Assembly (NCBI RefSeq): GCF_048569485.1
Contig: NC_134357.1
Location: 338,467,078-338,531,077 of the forward strand
Source: Anomaloglossus baeobatrachus
Taxonomy: Eukaryota > Chordata > Amphibia > Anura > Aromobatidae
Length of the DNA: 64,000 nt
Direction: 5' to 3'
In this document: positions 21,400 to 33,568 of the stretch, in pieces
How positions within the stretch are numbered: position 1 is the stretch's first letter
Layout: every line of letters starts with the position of its first letter
Notes under the pieces: model-generated
Database searches by the model: none
What the model saw: only the letters and a program-made list of their open reading frames with translations
Told to the model about the DNA's origin: nothing
Position numbers and translations under genes: made by a program

Positions 21400-21845
21400 A
21401 ACTGTGTACCAATTCTTGTGATGCACTCCAGTACTGATGAGGGTTTTGATGCTGTTTCTGTACTGATAGGGATTATATGGATGTATTTCTGAACTGCTGG
21501 TGGTACTGATGATGAATTTCTTTACTGATAAGAATTTTGATGCTTTGTTTCTGCACCTATGGTGGTTCTAGTGATGTATGTCTGTACTGATAGGCATTTT
21601 GATGCTTTGTTTCTGTACCTATGGTGGTTCTTGTGATGTACTTCTGTACCTATGGTGGTTCTGGTTATGTATTTCTGTACTGATGGGCATTTTGATTCTT
21701 TGTTTCTGTACCTATGGTGGTTCTGGTGATGTATTTCTGTACTGATGAGGGTTTCAATGCTGTTTCTGTACTGATGGGGCTCTAGTGATGTATTTCTGTA
21801 CTTCTGGTGGCTCTCGGTTGATGTATTCATGTGCTGTTATAAATC
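21400..21845. repeat. Minisatellite, about 60-bp composite unit
   Basis: Repeated blocks of gatgtatttctgtactgatg, gcattttgatgctttgtttc and tgtacctatggtggttct in variable order. It lies inside the 18989-22223 element. Confidence 0.8.
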
Positions 21846-22223
21846 TTGATACTATACAAATGTAACAGTTCAGACCTTGTAAGATTACATTATACAGGGC
21901 TATGTTAATAAAGTATTGTGCCATCTGCTCTCTTTTTCACAGAAAAGTGAAAGAATTAGGAAAAGCAACTTAGCATCACATGACTCTAAGTATGAAAATC
22001 GCTTATGAATGATTGGTCACATGATGACTACTCAGACCATGGGAGGGGAGGGAGTGGAGTGCAGATTGGAGTTTTTCCAGAGTGAACAGTGAGACTGTGG
22101 AAGTTTTGAGGGTTGGTGGCGGAGTTGGGCAGAGGCGGGGCTGGGTTAGAGCCTGGGCGGAGTCTCAAGGGGGCCCGAAAATGTTGCCTTTATAGGGCCT
22201 TGAAATTCCTAGTGGCGGTCCTG

Positions 22224-23230
22224 CCTTGAATGGACCCCGTTCCTGTCCCATATACAGTAGCAGCGCGAGTCCGTACTTGCATATCCAGTGTACCCCGAGA
22301 ACAATGCCTGCTGTCCCATCAGTGTTGTCTCGCCTTCACTCTTACTGTATTCGCTAAGAGCTGAGGCCATTGATTGACTACAAGACTCATTTGGCATTAG
22401 CAATGCCACACAATCTCTGAGAAACCCGTCCCCTACATCACTGAAATGGCAACAGTGCCGGAAGTATCAGGTTTTTTTTATTTTATGAGAGGCACTGCTT
22501 ATATTAAAATTTATGGGATTGTCAAAGTAATGGACAACCCCTTTAAAACTCATGTTTTATGTGCTTGCCTGAGTTTTGTGCATTAGAGGATATTTTAGTT
22601 ATAAATCGTTTATGAAGAAAGCTGTAATATTAAGTATGTCCACTAGAGGGAACACTTGAAACACGTATACTCTATTTTCTAGAGTTAGGTCATTTTTCTA
22701 CCTATGGATAAAAGATATATTTTTTCTGTAACTAGAGTTAGTAATAATTACTAAACATCCTCACTGCTTATGGTTTTCCTACATACAGTGTATAGTAACA
22801 TTTTTCTAACCAATCACTCAGTTTTCTACTAATAATAGACTCAATTACATTTTTTTAAAGCACCACAACAGTGTTTGGGTTTTTTTCAGCGCTGGAGTGG
22901 CGCTTTAACCTTACTCATATACTCATCCTCCGGAGTCTTCAGCTTTTACCGATACCGCTCCATTCCCGCAGCACCATGTTATGACTGGCCAGAACTCAGA
23001 AGTTACATCACAAGTTCTCAATGCATCTCTATGAGAGTCAGAATGATGCTCATTGACTATAATAAGGGTTTGTGATTTTTGCTTTCCATCCAGTTTTTTG
23101 AATGGAACAAAAAGTATAGTGTGGTGGGCTTCTGGTTCCAATCAAAAAACAGAAACCAAATAGACCTCATCATAGTCAATGGGACCTTTCTGTTTCATTT
23201 TGCATTTGTTCTATAACACAACCATTTACA
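22224..23230. other. No gene; fragments of MITE ends only
   Basis: A stretch near 22490-22546 (gtaatggacaacccctttaa) looks like one end of a TTAA-type MITE, and 22855-22912 (aaagcaccacaac...ggcgctttaa) looks like a second short inverted fragment. Otherwise nothing is recognised. Confidence 0.45.
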
Positions 23231-23238
23231 ACATATGG

Positions 23239-23668
23239 CCAGGGTCACACTGGTGTATAGCATCCAATGCAAGAGAATCGGATGTGATATGCTAGTGACA
23301 CTCAACTCAAACTCTGCTGTGAGCGTGAGCCGAGTGTCATCTGCTATGATTCTCTTGCATGCGAGAATCTGATCACAGGTGCGAACGATAGATTCATTTC
23401 TGCATCCTCTCCGCTACCTGTCTCTGTGTATATCGGACTGCATTTTGATGACATCTGAGTGCAAACCATTGTTTCACACATCCATAGACTTGTATGGTTG
23501 TTCATGATCCAAGATATGCTGCCATTCACAGCATGGAGCGATTTTTTTTTTCTCACGACGAATCGGCATAAGAAAAAAATTGCTGATCAGCACTGCTCCA
23601 TAGTATAACAGTAGGCTATCAGACAAAAAACATCAGATAGTACTCGTCCGTGTGATACAGTGGGGTAA
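23239..23668. mobile_element. Diverged MITE related to the copy at 39069-39537
   Basis: Ends agggtcacactggtgtatag and ctcgtccgtgtgatacagtg are roughly inverted. The interior shares catccaatgcaagagaatcgg-type and cagcactgctc motifs with the Harbinger-like MITE at 39069. No clear target duplication. Confidence 0.45.
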
Positions 23669-23732
23669 GTGAGCCCTAAATTGCCAGAACAGTGAAACGG
23701 AACGGACAACACAAGTGTGAACAAAGCTAAAC

Positions 23733-24736
23733 ATGGGTCACAAACAGTCATGGGGTTTCTGGCAATAGATGTTCACAGCATTTGGCTGCGCAAAATGCTC
23801 CCTGAGTTTCTATTGTTCCTGCTGTTCGTATTCATTGTACTAGGTAGCTTTCCTGCTGGATTTTCATCTACTCCCCTTTAGGACCCAGGGGAGCTAAACT
23901 TCTGTCCAGCTGCTGATTATCAGTATTCCTCTTGTGTTTAAATACTTCTATCTTTCCTGGACTGGTGCTGGTGATATTATTATTCAGTTCATTCTAACTC
24001 TGGTTGCAAGCAGGTGGCTTGCTCTCATCTGTAGTATAGTTGCTGAAGCTTAACTGAACTTCTGCTTGAGTCATCTATGGATAGGTGGTTCATTCATTTT
24101 TCCTCATGTGTCCTATTTGTGTCTTCCTTTAGACTTTAGTGGGGTAGACAAAGAGCTCATTCCACCCATTCCCTATTTAGGGTCCAACACTAGTGATACC
24201 TAAGGTCAGGTATCTGACTCGGTGCATAGGTGCGGAACCTATCTAGGGTGGTGAATGATCCCAAGGACCAGTAGGAGGGTTGGTCCGGGGTCACCATCTC
24301 CCTCTTCCCTAGACGCAGGAGTAACCTTCCCTTACCCTTCTGCCACTTGCTTGGTACTTTCCTAGCGTGACATTATCAACAGCCATAGGGAAAAAAAACT
24401 GACACAAGTTGGTTTGGTGAAGTTTCTTTCTTTTTTTTTCTTTTTTTTAAAAAAAGGACTTTTTTATTTATTTATTTTTTTTATCATGGATCCTGTTGCT
24501 ACAGGGTCTGTCCTTGGAGGTGGCAGACCTTCGTACAGCTGTCCAGCAGCAACAGCAATCGCTGACTGTTAATGTTGGGGAGTCTGCAGGTAGGTAGGTC
24601 CAGCCGGAGCCCTGAATTGCTGTCTCAGACAGGTTTGCAGGGGGTAGAGACAAATCTGTACTTTAGACTTTGGCCTTACTCCTCAGGAGATGTGGAACAG
24701 CGGGTGAGATTGTGATCTCATTGTTGCAAGGGTATC
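23733..24736 (+). mobile_element. LTR-element fragment: LTR plus start of a gag-like ORF
   Basis: 23733-24372 matches, in the same orientation, the sequence that begins TGTCACGGGTGACTG at 63491, and ends ...CTAGCGTGACA, so it is an LTR. After a short leader comes a gag-like start near 24486 (MDPVA, and in another frame LEVADLRTAVQQQQQSLTVN), typical of some Gypsy gag N-termini. The rest is lost where the next element begins at 24737. It is a broken fossil. Confidence 0.65.
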
Positions 24737-25111
24737 TGTAGCGCCCCTGAATACATCAGGGTGCTACAGGGAGCTGCATCCTTCTCCCAGGGTACAGGAC
24801 CTAACCCCCCATGGTTGCAGGTTCCCAGAAACCGGTGTCACCTTCATCAGCACCACAAATCCCAATCAACACCTCACAACATGACCTGTCAGACACACCA
24901 GTGGGTTGGTCTAACTAGAAAAGGGCCACCCACCTAGGGATCAGGCAGACTGGTGGGAGGGACAGGACAGTGGAGAGAGAGCCCTCAAAGTGAGAGGAGC
25001 TGGAGTGATAGCTCCCGGGGACCTAGAAAGACCGAGGTTGGGTCTGAGACAGTCATCCGGGACCAGAGGAGTCGGGGAGCGGTAGCAGTGACATTGGATA
25101 AGGGTGTGATG

Positions 25112-26377
25112 TGTCGCGGGCGGAGGAGGGGACGCCGCGCTCTCCCACTGCTCGGGTCCGGCTGCCGCGGCTGCTGCGGCCTGCCGCTGCTCGGTGGCTC
25201 GAGCGATGGGCCGGATCCCGTGGACTCGAGCGGCGCTCCTCGCCCGTGAGTGAAAGGGGATTGGGATTTGGGATAGTTTATTGTCCGTGACGCCACCCAT
25301 GGTTGTGGTGATTAAGTGGACACCACCGCTGCTCTGTCTGGGGAGCCCGGGAGTGATGGTACGGAGCAGCCAGTCGTTGATTTGCCCCTCCGTGGGTAGG
25401 GGTTTTGGTGCTCCCGGGGCCCAGTGATGGGGTTGGGATGGTGGACAGGCGGGTATGGGGCCTGTGGAGGTGCAGGGGCAGCGCTGTGCCGCACGGCACG
25501 GAGGTACTCACTCAGCCAGTAAACACGACACAGTTCTCGGTAGACAAACGGCTGGTTGGACGGGTCCGTTGGACGGTTACGGTGCTGACTTCCCCTGCAG
25601 TTGACGGTGACGGTCTCTTCCCTGCACCTATGTGTTGTTGTTTGGTAGCGATGGGTTCCCACCGGTAACCTGCTCCCCAGCTTGGATATGAGCCGGAGGA
25701 GCTCCACTCTTGCCCACAGGCGCTGGCCCTGGGAAACTGGTGCCTTGGCGGTGGCGGTGTCTCCCCTTAACGGTTGGACTGTTGCCTTCAAACGGGACTT
25801 GGTTGTTGGGAGACAGTCATTCCCTTCACTGACGGATTTGGCAAATTCGGCGACTCCTAGCCTTGCCGGGATCCGAAAGGCCCCTGCCCTGGTGCTGACT
25901 AATCTTCGTATACCGCTCCGGTACCGCCGGGTCACCACCCGTCCACGGTCCTTTCGGCAACCTCCAATCAGTCTCGCCTGCAGACGGTCACCGCCATCTG
26001 CCAACCTTGCTGTCTCAGTCCGGGGCACACACCTGGATCAACTTCAGGCTTCTTTTTGTCACTTTCTCTGTTGCTCTTACTTTAGCTCCTCTACCACTTC
26101 CTCTCACTTTGAGCTCCCACTTCTCACTCTCCACTTCAACTCCTTCCACCTCCTCCTCCAAACTCTATCTCTCACTGATCTGCTTGGTTTTCCCGCCTCC
26201 AGGGCTGTGAACTCATCGGTGGGCGGAGCCAACCGCCTGGCCCACCCCCTGGTGTGGACACCAGCCCCTGGAGGAAGGCAACAAGGATTTTAGTTTTGAC
26301 CTTGTGTGTACCTGAAGGGAATGTGGGGTGCGTGTGGTGTTGTGACCTGTGACCCCTGGCTTGCCCAGGGCGTCACA
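25112..26377 (-). repeat. 3' LTR of the 25112-33568 Gypsy element
   Basis: 1,266 bp. In minus-strand reading it starts TGTGACGCCCTGG and ends CCGCCCGCGACA. It directly follows a purine tract (taagggggaa, at 26378-26387). Confidence 0.93.
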
Positions 26378-26388
26378 TTCCCCCTTAG
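26378..26388 (-). promoter_or_regulatory. Polypurine tract of the Gypsy element
   Basis: On the minus strand AAGGGGGAA abuts the LTR start TGTGACGCCC. The older element at 36343-36355 carries the same AAGGGGGAA before its own LTR. Confidence 0.75.
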
Positions 26389-27008
26389 CAAAACGCAGAC
26401 CGTCCTCGGGCTGCCCGTCCAACACCGGTTTTATTTTACTTTTTGTTTTTCTGTGAAAATATGAAAAACGGTAACATATTTACAACTTATGGCATCATCC
26501 CACAGCGGGAGGTTCAATTCTTAAACGTTACAAACAGTGTACGGTTACGGTTTCTGCTCTCTCCCACCCAAGCAACCTGGCCCTGATGCTGCCCCTAAAG
26601 CCCAGGCAGCACCCCTTGACCCCAGTCCAGCACAAGTTACCCGAGCGGGATCTGTCCTTCCCCTCCAGATGGTAGCCACCGGTTCCTGTGGTGGCTGGGC
26701 CCCAGCCTGCTCTGCTGTGGGCCCTCCCTCCAACCTGCCTCTCCGGAGGTGGCAATTGCAGAAATGGTAACGGTAACACAACTTATTTACAAGCCACTTA
26801 ACGTTTGTGGTTGCCCTGCAAGTTCACGGGCTTGTCCCTAAGGAGTCCCTTATGCAAACTTTTAAACGGTCCCCACGGGGACAACGGTGCCGGCAACGGC
26901 CGGTTTTCCAAATCACGGTGAATCAGGTGACTGTTCGGTTATCATCTTATCATCATCTTTTTCAAACTTCCAAACAAAACTCAGACAAACACCTTCTCCC
27001 CCCCCCCT
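26389..27008. other. 3' untranslated interior of the Gypsy element
   Basis: Non-coding stretch between the pol stop region and the polypurine tract. It contains CCTCCGGAGAGG-type and ACGGTTACGG-like motifs but no domain. Confidence 0.5.
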
Positions 27009-27009
27009 T

Positions 27010-30000
27010 TAAAGGACGGTCTCCCTGTACCTAAGTGGGGGTCTACCTAGGTTGGGACGGGTGGACCTCCGGGGTCCGGTGTAAGTAGGGCTAAGCGGTG
27101 GGGTAGAGGGAACAATCAGTTCCTCCTCCCTGCTATCGTGTAGGGCAGGCGGAGGCATAGGGGAGTTGGGTACAGGTTCATCCCTGGTCACTGGTACTGA
27201 CTCACGGCTGACCGCTTCCATCACTTCTTCATCCACGGGTTCTGGGAACAGTATCACTGGAAGAATCACCGCGCCGTTCTGTGTAGGCCAGTCTGCTGGG
27301 AAGTCTCCCATCGCAGTGTGGATCACCTCTTTCGCCTTATCCGCTGGTAGGGGAACCGGTACTTCTGCCGCCGCTCTTAAGGCTGGTGGGCACCTTTTCA
27401 GATGGTCCCGGGAAACTGTGGCCAAAGTGCCTCCTTGGTCACGACTGATCTGGTAGGCCTTCCCATCTTCCCATCCTGTGGGCTGTATGACGTACGGGTT
27501 CTGTTCCCATTGATCATCCAGCTTGTGGGTTCTCCTCTTCCGCTTCAGTACGACATCTCCGGGCTGAAAAGGGCCAGCAGACGCCTTTTGATTAAAGCGC
27601 TGCTCCTGCTGTTCCCGACTCCGACTTAAGTTCTTCTCGACATATTCTTGAATCTGCCGGTATTGTGCTCTCCGCCGAGTTTCCCATTCAGCTGTCGAAG
27701 GGAGTGCTTCTGGGGACTCCAACCCCATTTCCAGGTCCACCGGCAGGCGGCCGGGGCGAGCCCTCATCAGATATGCTGGGGTGCACTTTGTTGAGCTGGA
27801 CGGGATATTGTTGTACATATCGACCAAGTCGGGTAGCTTTTCCGGCCACAGGTTCCGCTCTTCCAGCGGTAACGTCTTGAGGAGTCCCAGGACCAAGTGA
27901 TTCATCTTCTCACACATGCCGTTGGTCTGGGCATGGTAAGGGGTGGTCCGGATCTTCTTACAGCCGTACAACTGGCAGAACTCGTGGAACACCTCCGCTT
28001 CAAAAGCCGGGCCTTGGTCAGTAAGCACCTTTTCTGGATATCCATGTGGTCGGCAGAAATAAGCCTGGAACGCTCGAGCGGCAGTTCGACCAGTTAGGTC
28101 CTTGACGGGGACAACCACCAAGAATCTTGAATAGTGGTCTACGATGGTCAACGCGTAGGCGTACCCACTTCGGCTGGGGGTGAGCTTGACATGGTCTAGG
28201 GCGACCAGTTCCAGCGGCTGATGTGTGATGATCGGGTGTAGGTGCGCCCTCTGGCTGGCCTCGTCCTTCCTCCTCAGCGTGCAAGGACCACACTCTCGGC
28301 ACCAGGCTTCTACCGACGCCCGCATCCCACTCCAGTAGAACCGCTCTCTCAACAGCATCTCCAGCTTCTTCCACCCGAAGTGTCCGGCACCATCATGGTA
28401 TGCTCGCAAAACAGTAGCCACCTCAGCTTGGGGAATAACCATCTGGCAGATTTTCTCATGAGTCTTCGGGTTGATCAGCTCACGGTACAGCTTCCCTTGA
28501 TGTAGATACAGCTGTTTCCGTTCCTTCCACAAGCGCTGGGCTTCAGCTGGGGCGGCAGGGTCCATCCCAACGGCACCTTGTTCCACCAGGGTCTTGACGA
28601 GGCGGACAGCCGGCGCCTGGTTTTGAGCTTCCTGCCACTCTTGACTGGGCCGTGGGTCCAGGTCCACCCGTTGTTGGTGTACATGTACCTTCTCAGTTGG
28701 TGGCTGGTGAAATGCAGGCAACTCGATCTCCTCGAGGTCGTCGTCCTCGCACCCTTCTTCTGACAAATTAAGCATTCGGGAGAGTGCATCAGCATTAATG
28801 TTGATACGACCAGCTCGGTACTTGATGGTGAAGTCATAGTTGGCTAGCCGGGCCACCCACCGCTGCTCCAACGCGCCCAACTTGGCCGTGTCCAGGTGGG
28901 TCAACGGATTGTTGTCCGTGAAAGCGGTGAATTTTGCTGCAGCCAAGTAGTGGCGGAACCGCTCTGTGATAGCCCATACCAATGCCAGGAGCTCGAGCTT
29001 GAAGGAGCTGTAGTTCTCAGGGTTCCTTTCAGTTGGCTGAAGCTTCCGGCTAGCATAAGCAATCACTTTCTCCTTCCCATCCTGGACCTGGGACAGGACT
29101 GCTCCTAATCCCACATTGCTGGCGTCTGTGTAGAGGATGAGGAGGCAGCCATAGTCAGGATACGCTAGGACCTCTTCTCCGGTCAAGGCCGCTTTCAGCT
29201 GGCAGAAGGATTCCTCATGCTTTTCTTCCCACACCAGTGGGGCTCTGATGGGTCTACCACCTTTGGTCTGTCCCACGAGGAGATCTTGCATGGGGGCAGC
29301 CATCTTCGTGTACCCTTTGATAAAGCGCCGGTAGTACCCCACCAGACCCAGAAACTGCCTTACTTCCCTCACTGTGGTTGGTCTCGGCCAGCCTTGGATG
29401 GCAGTGATCTTCTCAGGGTCGGGGGCGACACCTTCTGCACTTACCACGTGCCCCAGGTACTGCACTCTGGGTTTCAGCAGGTGACACTTAGAGGGCTTCA
29501 ATTTCATCCCGTATTTGGCAAGGGACGCGAACACCTAGGCCAGGTGCTCCAGATGGGCTTCATACGTCTGGGAGTACACAATCACATCATCCAAGTACAA
29601 TAGGACGGTCTCGAAGTTTAGGTGTCCCAGACAGCACTCCATCAGCCGTTGGAAGGTTCCTGGGGCATTGCACAGCCCGAACGGCATACTATTAAATTCA
29701 CAGAACCCCATCGGGGTTGTGAAGGCGGTTTTCTCCCGGTCCTCCGGTGCCACTGCCACTTGCCAGTATCCACTGGTAAGGTCAAGGGTAGAGAAGTAAT
29801 TTGCAGTCCTCAGTGCGGCCAAAGACTCTTCAATACGGGGCAGCGGATAAGCATCTTTATGCGTTATCTGGTTAATCTTCCGGTAGTCCACACACATCCG
29901 CATGGTGCCATCTTTCTTCTTGACCAGCACCAACGGGGCAGCCCAGGGACTACAGCTGTCCCGAATAACCCCTGCCTCTTTCATGCTCCTCAACATATCT

Positions 30001-30200
30001 TTGGCGCACTGATAATTCGCAGGGGGAATAGGCCTGTACCTCTCTTTGATAGGTGGGTGCTCACCGGTGGGGATGTGGTGTTGGACCCCTTTAATCCGCC
30101 CAAAGTCTAAGGGATATTTGCTCATACTCCCACACCACCCTGTACACCCCCTCTTTGTGATGTGTAGGGGTATCATCAGTGCCCACATGTAGCTGTTGCT
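27010..30200 (-). pseudogene. Pol region (RT, RNase H, integrase) of the Gypsy element
   Basis: Reverse transcriptase lies at about 29.2-30.1 kb with the palm motif LLYLDDVIVYS and the thumb block QYLGHVVSAEGV. RNase H lies at about 28.75-29.15 kb (LYTDASNVGLGAVL ... NADALSRM). Integrase follows: zinc-binding HHCC at about 28.3-28.4 kb (YHDGAGHFGWKK ... CRECGPC), the catalytic core at about 27.9-28.2 kb (LDHVKL, LTDQGPAF, NGMCEKMN), and a GPY/F-like end with FQPGDVVLKRK at about 27.5 kb. The C-terminal tail runs to 27.0 kb. All catalytic motifs are visible, but the region is broken. Family role: copying RNA to DNA and inserting it. Confidence 0.93.
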
Positions 30201-30574
30201 GCCATTCACTTAACTCCCCTTGAGGCGGGTGAGGGCTGGCAGTAGGTGGAGAGACCGGGGGAGCTGCCTCGTGAATCGTGTGGGGATCTAGGGTTAGCAG
30301 TTTGGCAAGGGTGGCATACTGGGGAAGCCTGACTTCTTCCTCCCCACAATTCAGCACCCTCACAGGCACTCTCCCCTTCTTTACATCTACCACCCCTCGG
30401 GCGGCCATTATGGTGGGCCAGTGTTCAGAGGGCATGGGCTCTATCATGGCAGGGTAGTCACGCCCCTGAGGCCCTACCGCCGCTCTACACCAAATCATCA
30501 TTTCACTCCTAGGGGGTACAATCAATGGGGCAGCATCCATCACTCTCACTCCACCAATCTCTCCTCCTGTTTAG

Positions 30575-31110
30575 TTCACATGTTGGCGGTACATCAGGGC
30601 TCGGATCTCACGCTGCACAGCTCTCTGCCGGCTTCCCGCCGCCGTGGCGGCAAACTGCTGCAGTAGGGCCAACACATCACCCATGCAGTGCTCCATCACA
30701 TTGGTTCCTAGCACTATCTTCGGGTTATGGTCACTGGGTTCGTTCATAATCACAATCATACCCTGGTGTTGCAGTTCAGCTCGCCCCACAGTCATAGCCA
30801 CTTGTTTATACCCCACTTGGGTCAATGGGAGTCCATCAGCGGCAATCAGTGTTATACTAGTATCTGGGGGTGCCAGCTCGTCTGTCCCCCAATACCGCTG
30901 GTATAAGGTGTATGGTATGGTGGTTACCTGTGATCCAGTGTCCAAGAGGGCCATCACCGGGATGCCGTCCACAGCCACGGGAATGATGGGACGGGCACCT
31001 ATATACCGGTCCCGCCAGTCTGGAGGGCCACGAGGTTCTACTCCTGAGGATTGGCCCGTGGCCCCAGGGGTTGCTCGTTTAACGGGCACTGTCGGAAGTA
31101 ATGGCCAGGC
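30575..31110 (-). pseudogene. Protease region of the Gypsy element
   Basis: A retropepsin-like aspartic protease with the active-site motif ALLDTGSQVTTIP near 30.9-31.0 kb and the flap/second-half motif IVLGTNVMEH near 30.7 kb. It overlaps the end of gag, as is usual where the family uses frameshift read-through. Part of a fossil element. Confidence 0.85.
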
Positions 31111-32270
31111 TTGTTGCACTTGTAGCAGGTTGAAGGCCTGTTCCGTGAGTTGTTAGCACTCCTCCGCTGCATCCAGGGAACATCCTCAGGGCTGTCGGCT
31201 AGCTGTATCCTGGGTGGAGGCTGGGATCTGGTCAAAGGTTGGAGTGCAGCGAGAATCTTGGCGAGGTCTCCGTCCATGCGGCGGACCTGGGCTACTACTT
31301 CCTCCATTGTGCTGCTGGAAGCTGCAGGTCTTGAAGAGGCTGGTGGAACAGGGGCCACCACGACGGGGGCTGTCTCAATGGGCCACGAGGCTGGCTCCGA
31401 GATTTCCGAAGCTGGGGGTTGCAGTGCTTTAATGGCCCCCTCCTTTAATACAGCAAAGTCAACATCAGGGTGTTCCAGGGCCCACAGCCGGAGCTGCTTG
31501 CGATCCTCAGAGGACTTCATCCCCTGCACGAATTGCTCTACCAGCATCTTGTTGCTGTCCGCCTCATTGATGGTATCTACCCGCTTTAGGGTGCGAAGAG
31601 CGGTTTGCAGGCGTAAAGCGTAGTCCCGAATGCTATCCACAGGCCGTTGCCGGCACTGGTAAAACTGCATCCTCAGCTCAGCTTCGGTACGGGTCTCGAA
31701 GGCAGTCTGTAGCTTCTCAAATATGGTGGCTACAGAGAGCCGGTCCCCCTCGGCCCAGGTCTCCGCTTCCTGCTCAGCCGCGCCGGTTAGCTGGCCCAGC
31801 ACTACCGCTGCACGTTGCTTATCAGTTAGGGGGTACAATTCTAAAAGCGGATTAAGCTTTTTCCGGAAGACCTGTAAAGCATCAGGTTTCCCGTCATACT
31901 GCGGTAGCCAGGTAGCTCCGGGCGCATAGGGCAAGGAGAACGGCATCACCTGGGCGAGAGCGGGGGCCGCGGCACCTCCCGCCAGTGCGGCCGAGACCTG
32001 GACAGGCCCATTCCCATCCACGGGTGCCCCTGCGGCTGCGACCGCCGCTCCTCCCGTGGCTCCGCGCGGGCGCAGACATCTTGTTTCCGTCCCCCTTAGC
32101 TTCTTTCCGGCCCCTCCTCTATTGGGGCGGGGTTTTGGCCTTCGCGCCTCTGCTACTCTAGAAGACGCTCGAGCGGGAACTTTTCGCGCCAAAGATGGCG
32201 ACTTCTGAAATTTTTCAGCCGGATACCTCCGGCGGTCACAAGGCGCACCTCTACCCAACAGAAGAGCGGT
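31070..32270 (-). pseudogene. Gag region of the Gypsy element
   Basis: Minus-strand reading with a capsid-like block (WLPQYDGKPDALQVFRKKLN, then WAEGDRLSVATIFEKLQ and YQCRQRPVDSIRDYALRLQ) and a CCHC zinc knuckle (CYKCNKPGHYFRQC) at about 31.1 kb. The open frame runs on into the LTR, where it is not coding. The N-terminal part is Arg/Ala-rich. Fossil. Confidence 0.85.
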
Positions 32271-32273
32271 AAG

Positions 32274-32291
32274 ATCCTGTTCGTGACGCCA
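32274..32291 (-). promoter_or_regulatory. Primer binding site of the Gypsy element
   Basis: The minus strand reads TGGCGTCACGAACAGGAT three bases inside the 5' LTR. I do not recognise the tRNA. The older enclosing element carries a 16/18 match at 34352-34369. Confidence 0.7.
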
Positions 32292-32294
32292 AGT

Positions 32295-33568
32295 TGTCGC
32301 GGGCGGAGGAGGGGACGCCGCGCTCTCCCACTGCTCGGGTCCGGCTGCCGCGGCTGCTGCGGCCTGCCGCTGCTCGGTGGCTCGAGCGATGGGCCGGATC
32401 CCAGGGACTCGAGCGGCGCTCCTCGCCCATGAGTGAAAGGGGATTGGGATTTGGGATAGTTTATTGTCCGTGACGCCACCCACGGTTGTGGTGATTAAGT
32501 GGACACCACCACTGCTCTGTCTGGGGAGCCCGGGAGTGATGGTACGGAGCAGCCAGTTGTTGATTTGCCCCTCCGTGGGTAGGGGTTTTGGTGCTCCCGG
32601 GGCCCAGTGATGGGGTTGGGATGGTGGACAGGCGGGTATGGGGCCTGTGGAGGTGCAGGGGCGCAGGGGCAGCGCTGTGCCGCACGGCACGGAGGTACTC
32701 ACTCAGCCAGTAAACACGACACAGTTCTCGGTAGACAAACGGCTGGTTGGACGGGTCCTTCGGACGGTTACGGTGCTGACTTCCCCTGCAGTTGACGGTG
32801 ACGGTATCTTCCCTGCACCTATGTGTTGTTGTTTGGTAGCGATGGGTTCCCACCGGTAACCCGCTCCCCAGCTTGGATATGAGCCGGAGGAGCTCCACTC
32901 TTGCCCGCAGGCGCTGGCCCTGGGAAACTGGTGCCTTGGCGGTGGCGGTGTCTCCCCTTAACGGTTGGACTGTTCCCTTCAAACGGGACTTGGTTGTTGG
33001 GAGACAGTCGTCCCCTTCACTGACGGATTTGGCAAATTTGGCGACTCCTAGCCTTGCCGGGATCCGAAAGGCCCCTGCCCTGGTGCTGACTAATCTTCAT
33101 ATACCGCTCCGGTACCGCCGGGTCACCACCCATCCACGGTCCTTTCGGCAACCTCCAATCAGTCTCGCCTGCAGACGGTCACCGCCGTCTGCCAACCTTG
33201 CTGTCTCAGTCCGGGGCACACACCTGGATCAACTTCAGGCTTCTTTTTGTCACTTTCTCTGTTGCTCTTACTTTAGCTCCTCTACCACTTCCTCTCACTT
33301 TGAACTCCCACTTCTCACTCTCCACTTCAACTCCTTCCACCTCCTCCTCCAAACTCTATCTCTCACTGATCTGCCTGGTTTTCCCGCCTCCAGGGCTGTG
33401 AACTCCTCGGTGGGCGGAGCCAACCGCCTGGCCCACCCCCTGGTGTGGACACCAGCCCCTGGAGGAAGGCAACAAGGATTTTAGTTTTGACCTTGTGTGT
33501 ACCTGCAGGGAATGTGGGGTGCGTGTGGTGTTGTGACCTGTGACCCCTGGCTTGCCCAGGGCATCACA
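32295..33568 (-). repeat. 5' LTR of the 25112-33568 Gypsy element
   Basis: 1,274 bp, about 98 percent identical by eye to 25112-26377. It drives minus-strand transcription in the family. Confidence 0.93.

Larger units (their letters stand above)
18989..22223. mobile_element. Large non-autonomous hAT-like element with minisatellites
   Basis: The ends CAGGGCCGTCATCAGG (18989) and CCTAGTGGCGGTCCTG (22223) are imperfect inverted copies of a CAGGGCCGCCA-type hAT terminus. No exact 8-bp duplication is seen (catgcatt left, ccttgaat right). It interrupts the LINE fragment. It holds no transposase, but contains two minisatellites and two smaller insertions (20689-20874 and 20890-21222). Confidence 0.55.
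25112..33568 (-). mobile_element. Ty3/Gypsy element with full domain set, minus strand, broken
   Basis: LTRs 25112-26377 and 32295-33568 (TG...CA) bracket a 5.9-kb interior on the minus strand in the order gag, protease, reverse transcriptase, RNase H, integrase, the Ty3/Gypsy order. The target duplication is gatg/gacg beside the two edges, supported by the uninterrupted sequence at about 36733-36740. The LTRs differ by about 20 substitutions in 1,266 bp plus an 8-bp length difference, so it is young, with mostly transition-type changes. All domains are present but a few breaks (about three) lie in the coding region, so this copy is not whole. Confidence 0.93.

Noticed and set aside
24941-25300. 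Minus-strand Ala/Pro/Arg-rich ORFs at the LTR edge
   Set aside because: Products of GC-rich LTR sequence; no supported function.
25682-26293. Plus-strand ORF of about 203 codons present in both Gypsy LTRs (also 32873-33484)
   Set aside because: It lies wholly within the LTR, opposite to the element's reading direction, and matches no known LTR-encoded protein. Conservation between copies is explained by the youth of the LTR pair.
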